Shown here piece by piece: positions 26,885 through 36,503 of a stretch of DNA of 64,000 nt. The stretch is from Methylococcales bacterium (GTDB lineage: Bacteria > Pseudomonadota > Gammaproteobacteria > Methylococcales > Methylomonadaceae), in the NCBI GenBank assembly GCA_026398895.1, contig JAPLRZ010000028.1, positions 1-64,000 of the forward strand. The letters are read 5' to 3'. The first letter of the stretch is position 1. The number at the start of each line of letters is the position of its first letter. The position numbers and the translations under genes are program-made. A model generated the notes under the pieces. The model had not been told where the DNA came from and made no database searches. It worked only from the letters and a program-made list of their open reading frames with translations.

Positions 26885-27988
26885 ATGGCAAACAAAGCAG
26901 TGATAGGTTTAGGTTATGGGGACGAAGGTAAAGGATTATTTATCGATTATCTTTGTTCCCAAACAACTAATCCATTAGTTATTCGTTTTTCAGGTGGGCA
27001 ACAAGCAGGACATACCGTTGTCAGCAATGGAATTCGTCACGTTTTTTCTAATTTTTGTGCAGGAACATTAAAAGGCGCACCCAGTTATTTTTCCAAGTTC
27101 TGTACCATTGATCCCATTGGTATCGTTAATGAATTATCAGTATTATTGAATAAAGGGTTTAAACCATTATTATTTATCGATGCGCATTGTCCAGTGACCA
27201 CGCCTTACGATATAGCGTATAACCAAAAAAATAATAAACATGGCAGTTGTGGTGTGGGTGTGGGCGATACAATAAACCGTGAAGAGCATTATTATTCCTT
27301 AACCTTTGCTGATTTATTTTATCCTTGGGTATTAGAAACTAAGCTTAAGTTAATAAAAGACTTCTATTCAGCTGATGACACAGTGAATTTAAGTAATTTT
27401 TTAGAATGTTGCGAACTTATTACCCATTCTATTTATATTGAAAAAAGCCACGATGTACCCAAAAATAATTACAGTTATTTATTTGAAGGCTCACAAGGTT
27501 TACTGCTCGATAAAAATATTGGTTTTTTCCCCCATGTTACCCGCTCAAATACCGACACGCAAAACGTATTAACTTTATTAGGGCATGAAACCCTGTCGAT
27601 TTATTTAATAACTCGCGCCTATCAAACTCGACACGGTGACGGACCCTTATCCAATGAATTCATACCCCATAATATTAGTAAAAACCCCCACGAAACTAAT
27701 ATCACTAATAAATATCAAGGTGCGTTAAGAACCACGCTACTCGATGTCTCATTATTAGAATATGCAATAAATAAAGATGATTATCTACGCAGTACAAAAA
27801 ATAAATCCTTAGTGATTACCTGCCTAGATCATATTCACAATGAATACCGCTTTACCTATCAAAATGCCATTATCTACTGTAAAAATGAAGCGGAATTTGT
27901 GAGTAAAATCGCCAGCATTTTAAATATTAGTAATATTTATATTAGTGCGTCAGAAGATTCAAAAAACATTCACTCGTTTTCTGGGTGA
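26885..27988 (+). CDS. Divergent adenylosuccinate-synthetase-like (PurA-like) enzyme
   Basis: PurA landmarks are present: GYGDEGKG (catalytic D13, K16), GGQQAGHT (H43, equal to E. coli H41), EGSQGLLLD, VTRSNT, and AYQTRHGDGPL. Differences are large: 367 rather than about 430 residues, GSCGVGVGD where IMP-binding TTGRGIGP is normal, and YQGALR in place of the aspartate-binding TTGRRRR. It probably joins an amino acid or other nucleophile to a purine nucleotide with GTP, but a changed substrate is likely. It is the last gene of the cassette and not near purine genes. A phage PurZ-like enzyme would have Ser for D13, which this lacks. Confidence 0.78.
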   Translation: MANKAVIGLGYGDEGKGLFIDYLCSQTTNPLVIRFSGGQQAGHTVVSNGIRHVFSNFCAGTLKGAPSYFSKFCTIDPIGIVNELSVLLNKGFKPLLFIDAHCPVTTPYDIAYNQKNNKHGSCGVGVGDTINREEHYYSLTFADLFYPWVLETKLKLIKDFYSADDTVNLSNFLECCELITHSIYIEKSHDVPKNNYSYLFEGSQGLLLDKNIGFFPHVTRSNTDTQNVLTLLGHETLSIYLITRAYQTRHGDGPLSNEFIPHNISKNPHETNITNKYQGALRTTLLDVSLLEYAINKDDYLRSTKNKSLVITCLDHIHNEYRFTYQNAIIYCKNEAEFVSKIASILNISNIYISASEDSKNIHSFSG

Positions 27989-28014
27989 TGAGTTAAATCT
28001 GTTATAGCGATATT

Positions 28015-28048
28015 ATGACTGCCAGTTCTTTAAAGAACTAGCAGTCAT
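28015..28048. terminator. 34-base near-perfect palindrome after the cassette
   Basis: Seventeen-base arms without a loop (ATGACTGCCAGTTCTTT and its complement, with one mismatch) follow the PurA-like gene by about 25 bases. As RNA it would be a strong hairpin and likely stops transcription. A T-run is lacking, so operator function is also possible. Confidence 0.45.
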
Positions 28049-28092
28049 GCTCAAAAGTAAAAATGACAGATAATATACTACCCCAATAATCT

Positions 28093-29232
28093 ATGACAAA
28101 TACGCCAATAAATCCAGATTTACTGCCTGTATTAGAAGTCTTCAAGCAAGATGATGGTCAAGTGTGTGTCAAATTATCAGGTTGTTGGAATTTGCGTAGT
28201 TTGTCGATGAATGTGGATATACAGCGAAAACTCAAAAATATCGGCGCAAATACAATCCAACAATGGGATATGCGTTGTGTAGATATGTTAGATAGCGGTG
28301 CAGCTTTGATACTTTGGCAAGCATGGAGCGAAAAAATGCCGAGTGCATTGCAAATAAAGCCTGAACATCAAGGCTTACTCGCCCGTTGGCAAGCACAATC
28401 TGTTGGTACTATTGGAGTCACACCGTTTCGTTTTCGTTCGCTGTTAGAGAATTGCGGTCAAACTGCCGTAAACTTTTGGATACAGGTATTGAGTTTTTTA
28501 AGCTTATTAGGGCAGTTGGTATTGGATAGTATTTATTTATTAGCTCATCCACAAGATATTCCTTGGGCAGAAATCTCTATCACGATTTACGATGCAGGAG
28601 TCAGAGCCTTAGGTATCACGGCATTGGTGGGTTTTTTAATTGGTATTGTGTTAAGTTATTTATCAGCCCTGCAATTAAAAATGTTCGGTGCGGAAATTTA
28701 TATTATTAATATTTTGGGCTTGAGTGTTATTCGTGAATTAGGTCCATTATTGGCAGCTATTTTAGTTGCAGGGCGTTCGGGTTCTGCCATGAGTGCGCAA
28801 ATCGGTATTATGCGAGTGACTGAGGAATTGGACGCGCTGTCGGCAATGGGTATTTCGCATTCTGTGCGCTTGGTTTTTCCTAAGGTGATGGCGTTGACAC
28901 TTGTATTGCCGCTGTTAAGTATTTGGACGAGCATCACCGCCTTATTGGGTGGTATGTTTGCCGCGCAAACCACACTGGATATAAGTGTGATGCAGTTTTT
29001 TATGAAACTACCCGATGTTGTGCCATTGCTCAATGTGTTTATTGGTTTGATTAAAAGTGCGACTTTTGGTTTATTCATCGCGCTGATTGCCTGCCATTTT
29101 GGTTTTCGTATAAAACCGAATACTGAAAGTTTGGGTAATGAAACCACTAATTCTGTGGTTGCCGCGATTACCATTGTGATTATGGTCGATGCAGTGTTTG
29201 CGATTTTGTTTATGCGTGTCGGAATGCCATGA
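28093..29232 (+). CDS. MlaE family lipid ABC transporter permease with STAS-like N-terminus
   Basis: Residues 1-110 form a STAS-like domain (VKLSGCWNLRSL, WDMRCVDMLDSGAALILW). The rest is a MlaE permease with five or six helices and the family motif ELGPLLAAILVAGRSGSAMSAQIGIMRVTEELDALSAMG. Such fusions of STAS and MlaE are known. It would sit in the inner membrane and move phospholipids with the ATPase and MCE protein encoded next. It overlaps the ATPase gene by four bases. Confidence 0.9.
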   Translation: MTNTPINPDLLPVLEVFKQDDGQVCVKLSGCWNLRSLSMNVDIQRKLKNIGANTIQQWDMRCVDMLDSGAALILWQAWSEKMPSALQIKPEHQGLLARWQAQSVGTIGVTPFRFRSLLENCGQTAVNFWIQVLSFLSLLGQLVLDSIYLLAHPQDIPWAEISITIYDAGVRALGITALVGFLIGIVLSYLSALQLKMFGAEIYIINILGLSVIRELGPLLAAILVAGRSGSAMSAQIGIMRVTEELDALSAMGISHSVRLVFPKVMALTLVLPLLSIWTSITALLGGMFAAQTTLDISVMQFFMKLPDVVPLLNVFIGLIKSATFGLFIALIACHFGFRIKPNTESLGNETTNSVVAAITIVIMVDAVFAILFMRVGMP

Positions 29233-29990
29233 GTGTAAGCTGTGCTATCGAATTGAAACACCTATGGACACATTTTGGTGATAAAGTTATTCACCAAGAC
29301 CTTAATTTATGTTTGCCCGCTGGGGAAATACTGGGCTTGGTGGGCGCGTCTGGCTGCGGTAAAACTACGTTGTTGCGCGAAATTATCGGTTTGCACTCAC
29401 CTAGTCAAGGTGAAATTTTCGTCTTGGGACAATCTATTAGTGAAGCGAATCAAGGGCAAAAGTTACTCAGTAGTTTCGGGGTATTATTTCAAAAAGGCGC
29501 GTTATTCAGTGCGTTGAATGTATTTGATAATATCGCTTTTCCGTTACGCGAATTGGGCTTTCATAATGAAAACCTCGTGCATCGTTTAGTATTTATGAAA
29601 CTTATTATGGTGGGATTAACTGAAAGTGATGCACGCTTAATGCCAGCGGATTTATCTGGCGGTATGATTAAACGCGTAGCACTGGCGCGGGCGTTGATTT
29701 TAGAACCGAGTATATTGTTGTTAGATGAACCTACTGCGGGCTTAGACCCGATTGCCAGTCAAGATTTTGTTGATTTACTTGCCGAACTGCATAAAGAGCT
29801 TAATTTTACCGCGGTGATGGTCACACATGATTTAGATATTCTGCGTGATTTATGTACTAAAGTGGCGGTATTAGCGGAGCATCAGCTCGTGGCTTTTGGA
29901 ACGCTAGAGACTGTGTTAGCGTGTCAACATGAGTTTGTTAAGCAATTTTTTCACAATAAACGCGCTGAACGAGTATTTCGTTATGGGTAG
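29229..29990 (+). CDS. Lipid ABC transporter ATPase, MlaF type
   Basis: ABC hallmarks are present: Walker A GASGCGKTT, a signature LSGGM (as in MlaF rather than LSGGQ), Walker B ILLLDEPTAGLDP and H-loop VTHDLD. At 253 residues it is a single-domain ATPase. It overlaps the permease gene before it and the MCE gene after it, completing an MCE-type lipid transporter. Confidence 0.92.
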   Translation: MSVSCAIELKHLWTHFGDKVIHQDLNLCLPAGEILGLVGASGCGKTTLLREIIGLHSPSQGEIFVLGQSISEANQGQKLLSSFGVLFQKGALFSALNVFDNIAFPLRELGFHNENLVHRLVFMKLIMVGLTESDARLMPADLSGGMIKRVALARALILEPSILLLDEPTAGLDPIASQDFVDLLAELHKELNFTAVMVTHDLDILRDLCTKVAVLAEHQLVAFGTLETVLACQHEFVKQFFHNKRAERVFRYG

Positions 29991-30921
29991 AAATAATCAC
30001 GCATTGATGACAGGTTTATTTTTGTTGCTGCTAGTCATTATCACCGCTGTCATTATTTTTTGGATGGGGCATTTTGATCGAAAGCGCAATACTTATACCA
30101 TTGCTACCCGTGCTTCAGTGTCAGGACTTAATCCGCAATCAACGGTATTCTTTCGGGGGATTGAGGTTGGTAAAGTCATCAGCGTGCAGTTTGATCCCAA
30201 TGATTCAGGCATTATTTTGGTGCCGATTGAAGTCGATACTAAAATTGTACTCACCAAAGGCGTTTATTCAACGCTGCGCTTAAAAGGCGTAACGGGGTTA
30301 ACTCAAATTGAATTAGCCGATGAAGGTAAAATTACCGAAGAATTACACGCCAATAATAGCGACCCTGAAAATCGTATTCCTTTACGCCCTTCAATCACTG
30401 ATAAATTATTAGACTCAGGTGAACGCTTGTTGGCAAAAGCCGATCATATAATGCTGCGTTTGGATGGCTTATTAACTGATGAAAACACCGAAAACATCGG
30501 TGATATTTTGGGAAATCTAAAAACGCTCAGCCAAAAATTGAACGATTTGAATAAAAGTATCAATACCGCACTGGCAGGTGTTCCCGCCTTAAGCCACGAT
30601 GCCCAAGATACTTTAAAGCACATCAATCGTTTAACCAATGAATTACAAACCTTAAGTAAAGAACTGCGCATATTGAGTGTTAAAACAGGTAACTTCACCG
30701 ATAAAGCAGGGCAGTTTGCCGATACGGGCAAAAACATAGGCGATATGATGATGCAATCCACCTTACCCAAAATGAACACACTACTGACAGAATTACAATC
30801 GACTTCACAGCAAGTGAAAAGTACCGCTACCTTGCTAGAAAATAACCCCCAATCTCTATTACTCGGACCTAAGTCCTCAGAACCAGGGCCAGGTGAAGCA
30901 GGTTATGAGGAAAATAAATGA
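29983..30921 (+). CDS. MCE domain (MlaD-like) lipid-binding protein
   Basis: One N-terminal membrane helix (ALMTGLFLLLLVIITAVIIFW) is followed by an MCE domain with ASVSGLNPQSTVFFRGIEVGKV, then a long helical coiled region (to about residue 295). ATG 29983 overlaps the stop of the ATPase gene and gives the standard N-terminus. An upstream in-frame ATG at 29929 lies inside the ATPase gene and is rejected. The domain is periplasmic and passes lipids between the membranes. The extended tail may reach across the periplasm. Confidence 0.9.
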   Translation: MGRNNHALMTGLFLLLLVIITAVIIFWMGHFDRKRNTYTIATRASVSGLNPQSTVFFRGIEVGKVISVQFDPNDSGIILVPIEVDTKIVLTKGVYSTLRLKGVTGLTQIELADEGKITEELHANNSDPENRIPLRPSITDKLLDSGERLLAKADHIMLRLDGLLTDENTENIGDILGNLKTLSQKLNDLNKSINTALAGVPALSHDAQDTLKHINRLTNELQTLSKELRILSVKTGNFTDKAGQFADTGKNIGDMMMQSTLPKMNTLLTELQSTSQQVKSTATLLENNPQSLLLGPKSSEPGPGEAGYEENK

Positions 30922-31466
30922 AGCAATTAGTTATCGGTTTGATAATCCTGCTTAGTTCAGCGTGTAGTCTCACTAACAAGCAAGCTGCACAGCATGATTT
31001 TGGTTTATATGCCTTGCCAACAGGCGCACAATCACTGGCAAAATCAGAGATTAGCGTTGATTCACCCGCATGGCTCGCCAATGAATGTATTCAGTTTCGC
31101 TTACTTTATTCTGAACCCACACGGTTACGCTGCTACAGTTTAGATCAATGGATCGCGCCACCGTCCGAATTGTTTAAACAACAATTACAAACTAGCATGA
31201 ACCCTACAAAACAGCGATTACAGATTCAACTACTCACTTTTGAACAGCAATTCGACAGCCCGAAGCAAGCGCGAGTAGTGCTAGCTATGGTAGTTAATGC
31301 TTACCAGCCACAGAGCGATCGTCTTATCGCAACGCAAACGTTTAAATTAGAACAGACTAGCACAAGCCCAGATGCAGCAGGCGCAGTGCTAGGATTTACA
31401 CAATTAACGCGCCAAGCAACCGATAAAATTCAGCAGTGGTTGATAAATTTAGCGAAAAACTATTAA
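30918..31466 (+). CDS. MCE transporter auxiliary lipoprotein (PqiC/LamC-like)
   Basis: A lipoprotein signal with lipobox SSAC (C16) opens the 182-residue protein. The rest reads like the ABC-type transport auxiliary family: FRLLYSEPTRLRCYSLDQWIAPP, then QFDSPKQARVVLAMVVNAYQ. Such proteins are outer-membrane partners of MCE transporters. It overlaps the MCE gene by four bases and ends the operon. Confidence 0.82.
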   Translation: MKQLVIGLIILLSSACSLTNKQAAQHDFGLYALPTGAQSLAKSEISVDSPAWLANECIQFRLLYSEPTRLRCYSLDQWIAPPSELFKQQLQTSMNPTKQRLQIQLLTFEQQFDSPKQARVVLAMVVNAYQPQSDRLIATQTFKLEQTSTSPDAAGAVLGFTQLTRQATDKIQQWLINLAKNY

Positions 31467-31505
31467 CCATCGACAACAACTTGGTTTTTGAAATACTACA
31501 TTGGG

Positions 31506-31511
31506 TATAAT
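31506..31511 (+). promoter_or_regulatory. Possible -10 element upstream of kup
   Basis: TATAAT lies 42 bases before the kup start. The best -35-like hexamer TTGGTT is 19 bases upstream, a long spacer. Confidence 0.35.
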
Positions 31512-31552
31512 CCCCCGTTAACACCTACAAACCCTTAATTAACGCACTAGAT

Positions 31553-33439
31553 ATGTCCACATCCAGCACATCTCATTCTAAAAAGCATCTCATACAAATG
31601 TCCCTAGGCGCGATAGGCGTAGTCTTTGGTGATATTGGTACTAGCCCGTTATACGCCGTTAAAGAAGTTTTTGGCGATCATTTACAGATTGATAGAATTC
31701 ATGTATTAGGGGTGTTATCGCTGATTCTTTGGTCATTATCCTTAGTGGTTGCCATTAAATACGCGACCTTTATTATGCGAGCGAATAATAAAGGCGAAGG
31801 CGGAATCATGGCACTGATGTCCTTAGCGTTGAACAGCTCCAAAGATTCGCTCAAACTTAAAGGCTTTATTTTGACCATTGGTTTATTTGGTGCCGCCTTA
31901 TTTTATGGCGACGGCATTATCACGCCCGCTATTTCGGTATTAAGTGCGGTTGAAGGCTTGCAAATTGTAGCACCTAAATCCAGTCACTATGTGCTGCCCA
32001 TTACTATTGCGGTACTGGGTGGCTTATTTGTTTTGCAATCTAAGGGAACAGGAAAAGTCGGCATTTTATTTATGCCGATTATGTGTATTTGGTTTACGGT
32101 TCTGGCTGTTTTGGGGGTTATCAACATCCTTAAAGTACCCGATGTACTCATGGCAGTTAACCCCTATTATGCGGTACATTTATTAATTGAACTTGGCTGG
32201 AAAGGTTTGTTAATTATGGGTTCGGTAGTGTTGGCAATCACAGGCGCAGAAGCGTTATATGCCGATATGGGACATTTTGGTTTAAAGCCGATTCGTTATG
32301 CGTGGTTTGGTTTTGTGTTTCCTGCCCTGTTACTGAATTATTTTGGACAAGGCGCGTTATTACTAGAGCATCCTGAAGCAGTAAAAAATCCATTTTATTT
32401 ATTAGCACCCCATTGGGCAATGTATCCGCTATTAGTATTAGCAACATTTGCCTCAGTAATTGCCTCGCAAGCCGTTATTTCAGGCGCGTTTTCAGTGACA
32501 AGGCAAGCGATACAATTAGGCTATTGTCCGCGCATGAAAATCTTACACACCTCAGGGCGAGAAATTGGACAAGTGTATTTGCCGACCGTTAACTGGCTAT
32601 TGATGGTCTGCGTATTTGTTGTGGTATTGAGCTTTCAATCCTCATCCGCACTGGCTTCCGCTTACGGTATTGCGGTGACAGGGACGATGATTATCGATAC
32701 CGTATTAGCGTTTATAGTCATTCAAAGACTATGGCAATGGAAAAAATCAACCAGTATTTTATTTTTAGCCACCTTTTTAACGGTCGATTTTTTATTTTTG
32801 TTTGCCAACAGTTTAAAAATTCCCACAGGCGGTTGGTTGCCGTTAGTCATAGGCGGGGTGTTATTTTTAATTATGACAACATGGATTAAAGGTCGGGCTT
32901 TACTTGCCAAGTATGCCGATGAAAATCGGGTATTGTTTGAGGATTTAGAGGAAAAAGTCCTGCATCATCCAGCGGTTGTTACCCAAGGTACGGCGGTTTA
33001 TTTAGCCAAAACCCTGCATGGTGTGCCGCAAGTGTTTTTGCATAATTTTGAACATAACCATGTGCTGCATGAACAAATCATCGTATTGACCATCGTTACC
33101 AAAGATGAACCTTATATTGATTATGAACACCGTATCAAAATTCGCAATTTCGGTAAAAATCATAATTTTCACCGTATCAAATTTTATTATGGGTTTCAAC
33201 AAGACCCTGATGTAAGACAAGATTTGGCTCTTTGTGCGAAAGCGGGTATCGATTTGGATTTTAATAATACCTCATTTTTTATTGGCAGTGAGCAACTTAC
33301 CTTCAAAAAAAGAACTCCGTTACCCGAATGGCGTAAATCCTTGTTTTTATTTTTATTTAACAATGCCGCCAGTGCGATAGACTTTTTTAGAATCCCTGTT
33401 GAGCGGGTGATCGAACTTGGTATTCGTATTGATCTTTAA
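31553..33439 (+). CDS. kup: Low-affinity potassium transporter Kup
   Basis: The 628-residue protein has the Kup start SLGAIGVVFGDIGTSPLYAVKE, about twelve membrane helices (to residue 460) and a cytoplasmic tail ending IELGIRIDL. It would import K+ with H+ in the inner membrane. MRANNKGEGGIMALMSLAL matches the conserved first loop. Complete and typical. It appears to be a single-gene unit after the MCE operon. Confidence 0.95.
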   Translation: MSTSSTSHSKKHLIQMSLGAIGVVFGDIGTSPLYAVKEVFGDHLQIDRIHVLGVLSLILWSLSLVVAIKYATFIMRANNKGEGGIMALMSLALNSSKDSLKLKGFILTIGLFGAALFYGDGIITPAISVLSAVEGLQIVAPKSSHYVLPITIAVLGGLFVLQSKGTGKVGILFMPIMCIWFTVLAVLGVINILKVPDVLMAVNPYYAVHLLIELGWKGLLIMGSVVLAITGAEALYADMGHFGLKPIRYAWFGFVFPALLLNYFGQGALLLEHPEAVKNPFYLLAPHWAMYPLLVLATFASVIASQAVISGAFSVTRQAIQLGYCPRMKILHTSGREIGQVYLPTVNWLLMVCVFVVVLSFQSSSALASAYGIAVTGTMIIDTVLAFIVIQRLWQWKKSTSILFLATFLTVDFLFLFANSLKIPTGGWLPLVIGGVLFLIMTTWIKGRALLAKYADENRVLFEDLEEKVLHHPAVVTQGTAVYLAKTLHGVPQVFLHNFEHNHVLHEQIIVLTIVTKDEPYIDYEHRIKIRNFGKNHNFHRIKFYYGFQQDPDVRQDLALCAKAGIDLDFNNTSFFIGSEQLTFKKRTPLPEWRKSLFLFLFNNAASAIDFFRIPVERVIELGIRIDL

Positions 33440-33446
33440 TGCTACT

Positions 33447-33490
33447 GGAGTGCAGGCTTTGCCTGCAAGTGCAAGCAGAGCTTGCACTCC
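33447..33490. repeat. Modular GGAGT...ACTCC repeat, copy 1
   Basis: GGAGTGCA begins and TGCACTCC ends a 44-base unit holding two small hairpins, GCAGGC-TTT-GCCTGC and GCAAGC-AGA-GCTTGC. Other copies with the same outer arms but different inner words are at 43519-43572 and 53692-53747, with partial ones at 42236-42267 and 46977-47001. The remainder of the gap to 33791 (about 300 bases) shows no gene. Confidence 0.65.
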
Positions 33491-33791
33491 GCCTTAAGTC
33501 CAGCATTACATCGGTAGCACTACTAATTTTTTAGCAGTCAATTACCAGATAAAAATTAACATTGTATTCAAACTGGTTTAGCGATACGTTATCAACGGTT
33601 TAAGAACACATCGAACAACTAATAAAGCAGCGAGTATTGGCAAAAATTTGGACAACGTAAAAATGGAGAATAATCACATCATAATACTCTGAGCTTTCAT
33701 TCGGTTGCCTTCTGTTAAGATCAGGAGTAAGGCTAAAGTTTGACGGGGATTCTTATACCAACTCGATAATAACTTTAGTAGAGGACGTGTT

Positions 33792-35084
33792 ATGCAACAG
33801 AATCCTATGACGGTGATAACGGCAATCAAGCCCGATTCACTGCAAGCGTTAACAGATTATCTGAAGCCAATTGGCAAAGATATAAAGAAAAATGACGTTA
33901 TTCAGTTTTCCCATTATCAGCAACTACATTACTGTAGTTTTTTTATTATTCCCAGCAATCATCCGTCAGGCAATCTATCTGCTACACCTGCTTTATTGGT
34001 TTTTGAAGCCAATATTGACGGTGAAGTCAGCACTTTTATCAACGACTTAATTAACGACAATTCGGTATTTATGAATACCGTTTATGGTTATTGTCAGGAT
34101 TATCAAGACAATGCCCACCTAGGCTCTTATTTGCTTAGTCATGATTACGGCGCGAATGCCTTTTATGTCGCCCATCCTGGACAAGGTCGTAATGTCATTT
34201 ATGAGCAACAACAATTGCGCAAAGACATTGAACAGTATGTTGATGCTAACCGTTCTACGCTGCTGGAACAACCCGAAAAAATACGCGAGACTATCGCTAA
34301 TCATTTTTCTTCTACCAGCAAACCAAAACCACAACCCTTTTTAAACAGCAATGGCGACATGATTTTCAAAGCCATATTAGCTGTGTTGGTATTAACCTTA
34401 TTGGGTGGGCTATTTGGTTTTCTGGGGTCAATAGCGCAAATAATAGCAATCGCTGTGTTAGTGCTACTTGCCGTCTTCGCGATAGTGCTACGCTCGCATG
34501 AATCCAGCGATAAGCAAGACAGTAGACCGTGGGAATCACCCAATATCAGTGCGGTTCAAGATGTTGAAGATCGCCAATTGCAAAATCATTTGACCAGTGT
34601 GATTGAAATTAAATCAGGCTTTTTTCGGTTACTGACTCTAAAAATTGTGCTGTTTGGTATCAATCTGGTTGCCAAACTGGTCGCTACTAAAGGCGATCTT
34701 AGCGGTATCGTCACCATTCATTTTGCCCGTTGGGTCATTCTACCCGATAAAAAACGTCTGTTGTTTATGAGTAATTATGACGGCAGTTGGGAAAATTATC
34801 TGGGTGAGTTTATCGATCATGCTAGCCAAGGGCTAACAGCCGTATGGACTAACACCCAATTGGGTGAAAATCGCGGTTTTCCAGACACCAAGTGGCTATT
34901 TTTACAAGGAGGTTCACGCGATGAACAACGATTTAAAGCCTTTGCCCGCAACAGTCAGCTAGCCGAATTGATTTGGTACAGTGCTTATCCCGATTTATCA
35001 GTTAAGAATGTTGCCAATAACCGTAGTAGTCACGAAGGGCTATTTTCTTCTTCCAATCTGGCTGCTTGGCTTAAATGCTTATAA
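33792..35084 (+). CDS. Membrane protein paired with DyP peroxidase
   Basis: The 430-residue protein has an N-terminal soluble part (residues 1-175), two adjacent membrane helices (about 195-240, AILAVLVLTLLGGLFGFLGS), and a C-terminal part with HFARWVILPDKKRLLFMSNYDGSWENYLGEF. It starts seven bases before, and likely is translated with, the DyP gene. I know the DyP-neighbour association but no biochemical function. It could anchor or feed the peroxidase at the membrane, which is inference. GAGG precedes the ATG. Confidence 0.65.
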   Translation: MQQNPMTVITAIKPDSLQALTDYLKPIGKDIKKNDVIQFSHYQQLHYCSFFIIPSNHPSGNLSATPALLVFEANIDGEVSTFINDLINDNSVFMNTVYGYCQDYQDNAHLGSYLLSHDYGANAFYVAHPGQGRNVIYEQQQLRKDIEQYVDANRSTLLEQPEKIRETIANHFSSTSKPKPQPFLNSNGDMIFKAILAVLVLTLLGGLFGFLGSIAQIIAIAVLVLLAVFAIVLRSHESSDKQDSRPWESPNISAVQDVEDRQLQNHLTSVIEIKSGFFRLLTLKIVLFGINLVAKLVATKGDLSGIVTIHFARWVILPDKKRLLFMSNYDGSWENYLGEFIDHASQGLTAVWTNTQLGENRGFPDTKWLFLQGGSRDEQRFKAFARNSQLAELIWYSAYPDLSVKNVANNRSSHEGLFSSSNLAAWLKCL

Positions 35085-35090
35085 AGGACA

Positions 35091-36425
35091 TTGACAATGA
35101 CAACCCTTAATTTACAAGACGTACAAGGCATCGTGTTTAGTGGTTATAACAAATACATGAGCTGTTCCAGTTATTATTTACTGCAAATCAATGATGCAAA
35201 AAAAACCAAAGCGTGGTTAAAAAACCTGCTTGATCAAGGTCAAATCACTCACGGAGAAGATAAAGCCACCGACAGCACAGAAAATCGCTTGAACTTGGCG
35301 ATTAGCTATTCAGGTCTGGAAAAACTACAACTCGATGAAGCCAGCTTAAACAGTTTTGAACGCTCATATCGTGAAGGAATGTACTCAGCACACCGCTCAA
35401 CGTTGTTAGGTGATCAGAATGGTGATGCCCCTGAACAATGGCTATGGGGCAATAAAGCCAATAGCGTGGACGTGTTAGTGCTATTATTTTCTAAGGATGC
35501 CAGTATTCATGCTGCCAGTCAGAAACAACACCAAGCCGCTTTTAAAAAGGCAGGGCTTGGCATCGTTTGGCATTTGGACGCTGGTGAAAAAAGACAAGAC
35601 GCTGACGGTTTTGCCATAGAGCATTTTGGTTTTGCCGATGGTATTTCTGATCCTGTCGTAGAAGGCTTTCCAACCGCTAGTGGCGCGGCAGCAATAGCAA
35701 CGGGTGAATTTTTATTAGGTTATCCCAATCAATATGACGGTAAATTAACCCAAATTCCAATCAGTGAACAGTTTGGTACTAACGGGACTTACCTAGTGTT
35801 GCGCCAGTTGAAACAAGATGTTGCCGCGTTTTGGACATTCATGGATGAAGAAGCGGCACGACAAGGCATTACTGCCGATTATCTAGCCGCTAAAATGGTT
35901 GGACGGTGGCAAAGCGGCGCGTTAGTAGAAGCTAATCAAGACACCGATCCTAAAACTGTCAGTAACGACTTTGATTTCAGCAAAGACCCCGACGGTAACG
36001 GCTGCCCATTCGGCGCACATATTCGTAGAGCTAATCCAAGAGCAGTTGGACTAGGCACTAGCGATGCGGAATCACTGACCGTCGCCAATCGCCATCGTTT
36101 GTTACGCCGTGGTCGTAGTTACGGCAAAGCATTGGAAAATCCCAGAAATGATGACGGTCAAGAACGTGGTTTAGTATTCATTTGCCTAAACGCCAACATC
36201 GAACGGCAATTTGAATTTGTGCAGCACACTTGGATAAACAACGTCAAATTTTCAGGTTTATATGATGAAGACGATCCGTTAATTGGTCGTGTCGGCAATT
36301 TCACCATCCCAGAAGAACCGCTACGCCGCCGCGTGTGCGGTTTTCAACAATTCGTCTCTACACGAGGCGGTGGTTATTTCTTTTTGCCTAGCCTAAGCGC
36401 GTTGGGGATATTGGGCAATTCTTAA
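35091..36425 (+). CDS. DyP-type heme peroxidase
   Basis: The DyP signature GFADGISDP (catalytic Asp in the GxxDG motif) is present, as is GCPFGAHIRRANPR, where the histidine is the proximal heme ligand. Two ferredoxin-like halves are expected over 444 residues. DyP enzymes reduce peroxide at the cost of an organic donor. No Tat signal is seen, so it is cytoplasmic or exported by another means. It follows the membrane protein gene by six bases. Confidence 0.85.
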   Translation: MTMTTLNLQDVQGIVFSGYNKYMSCSSYYLLQINDAKKTKAWLKNLLDQGQITHGEDKATDSTENRLNLAISYSGLEKLQLDEASLNSFERSYREGMYSAHRSTLLGDQNGDAPEQWLWGNKANSVDVLVLLFSKDASIHAASQKQHQAAFKKAGLGIVWHLDAGEKRQDADGFAIEHFGFADGISDPVVEGFPTASGAAAIATGEFLLGYPNQYDGKLTQIPISEQFGTNGTYLVLRQLKQDVAAFWTFMDEEAARQGITADYLAAKMVGRWQSGALVEANQDTDPKTVSNDFDFSKDPDGNGCPFGAHIRRANPRAVGLGTSDAESLTVANRHRLLRRGRSYGKALENPRNDDGQERGLVFICLNANIERQFEFVQHTWINNVKFSGLYDEDDPLIGRVGNFTIPEEPLRRRVCGFQQFVSTRGGGYFFLPSLSALGILGNS

Positions 36426-36503
36426 GCGTGATCCCAAGCTCTTGAGACTGTGAAAGAATTAATTGCTGGAGTCCAAACCACCCCATTTTATGAACTCAAT
36501 TGC

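Noticed and set aside
26885-27988. Possible phage PurZ (Z-genome) enzyme
   Set aside because: PurZ has Ser in place of the catalytic Asp; here GDEGKG keeps D13, and no phage genes surround it.
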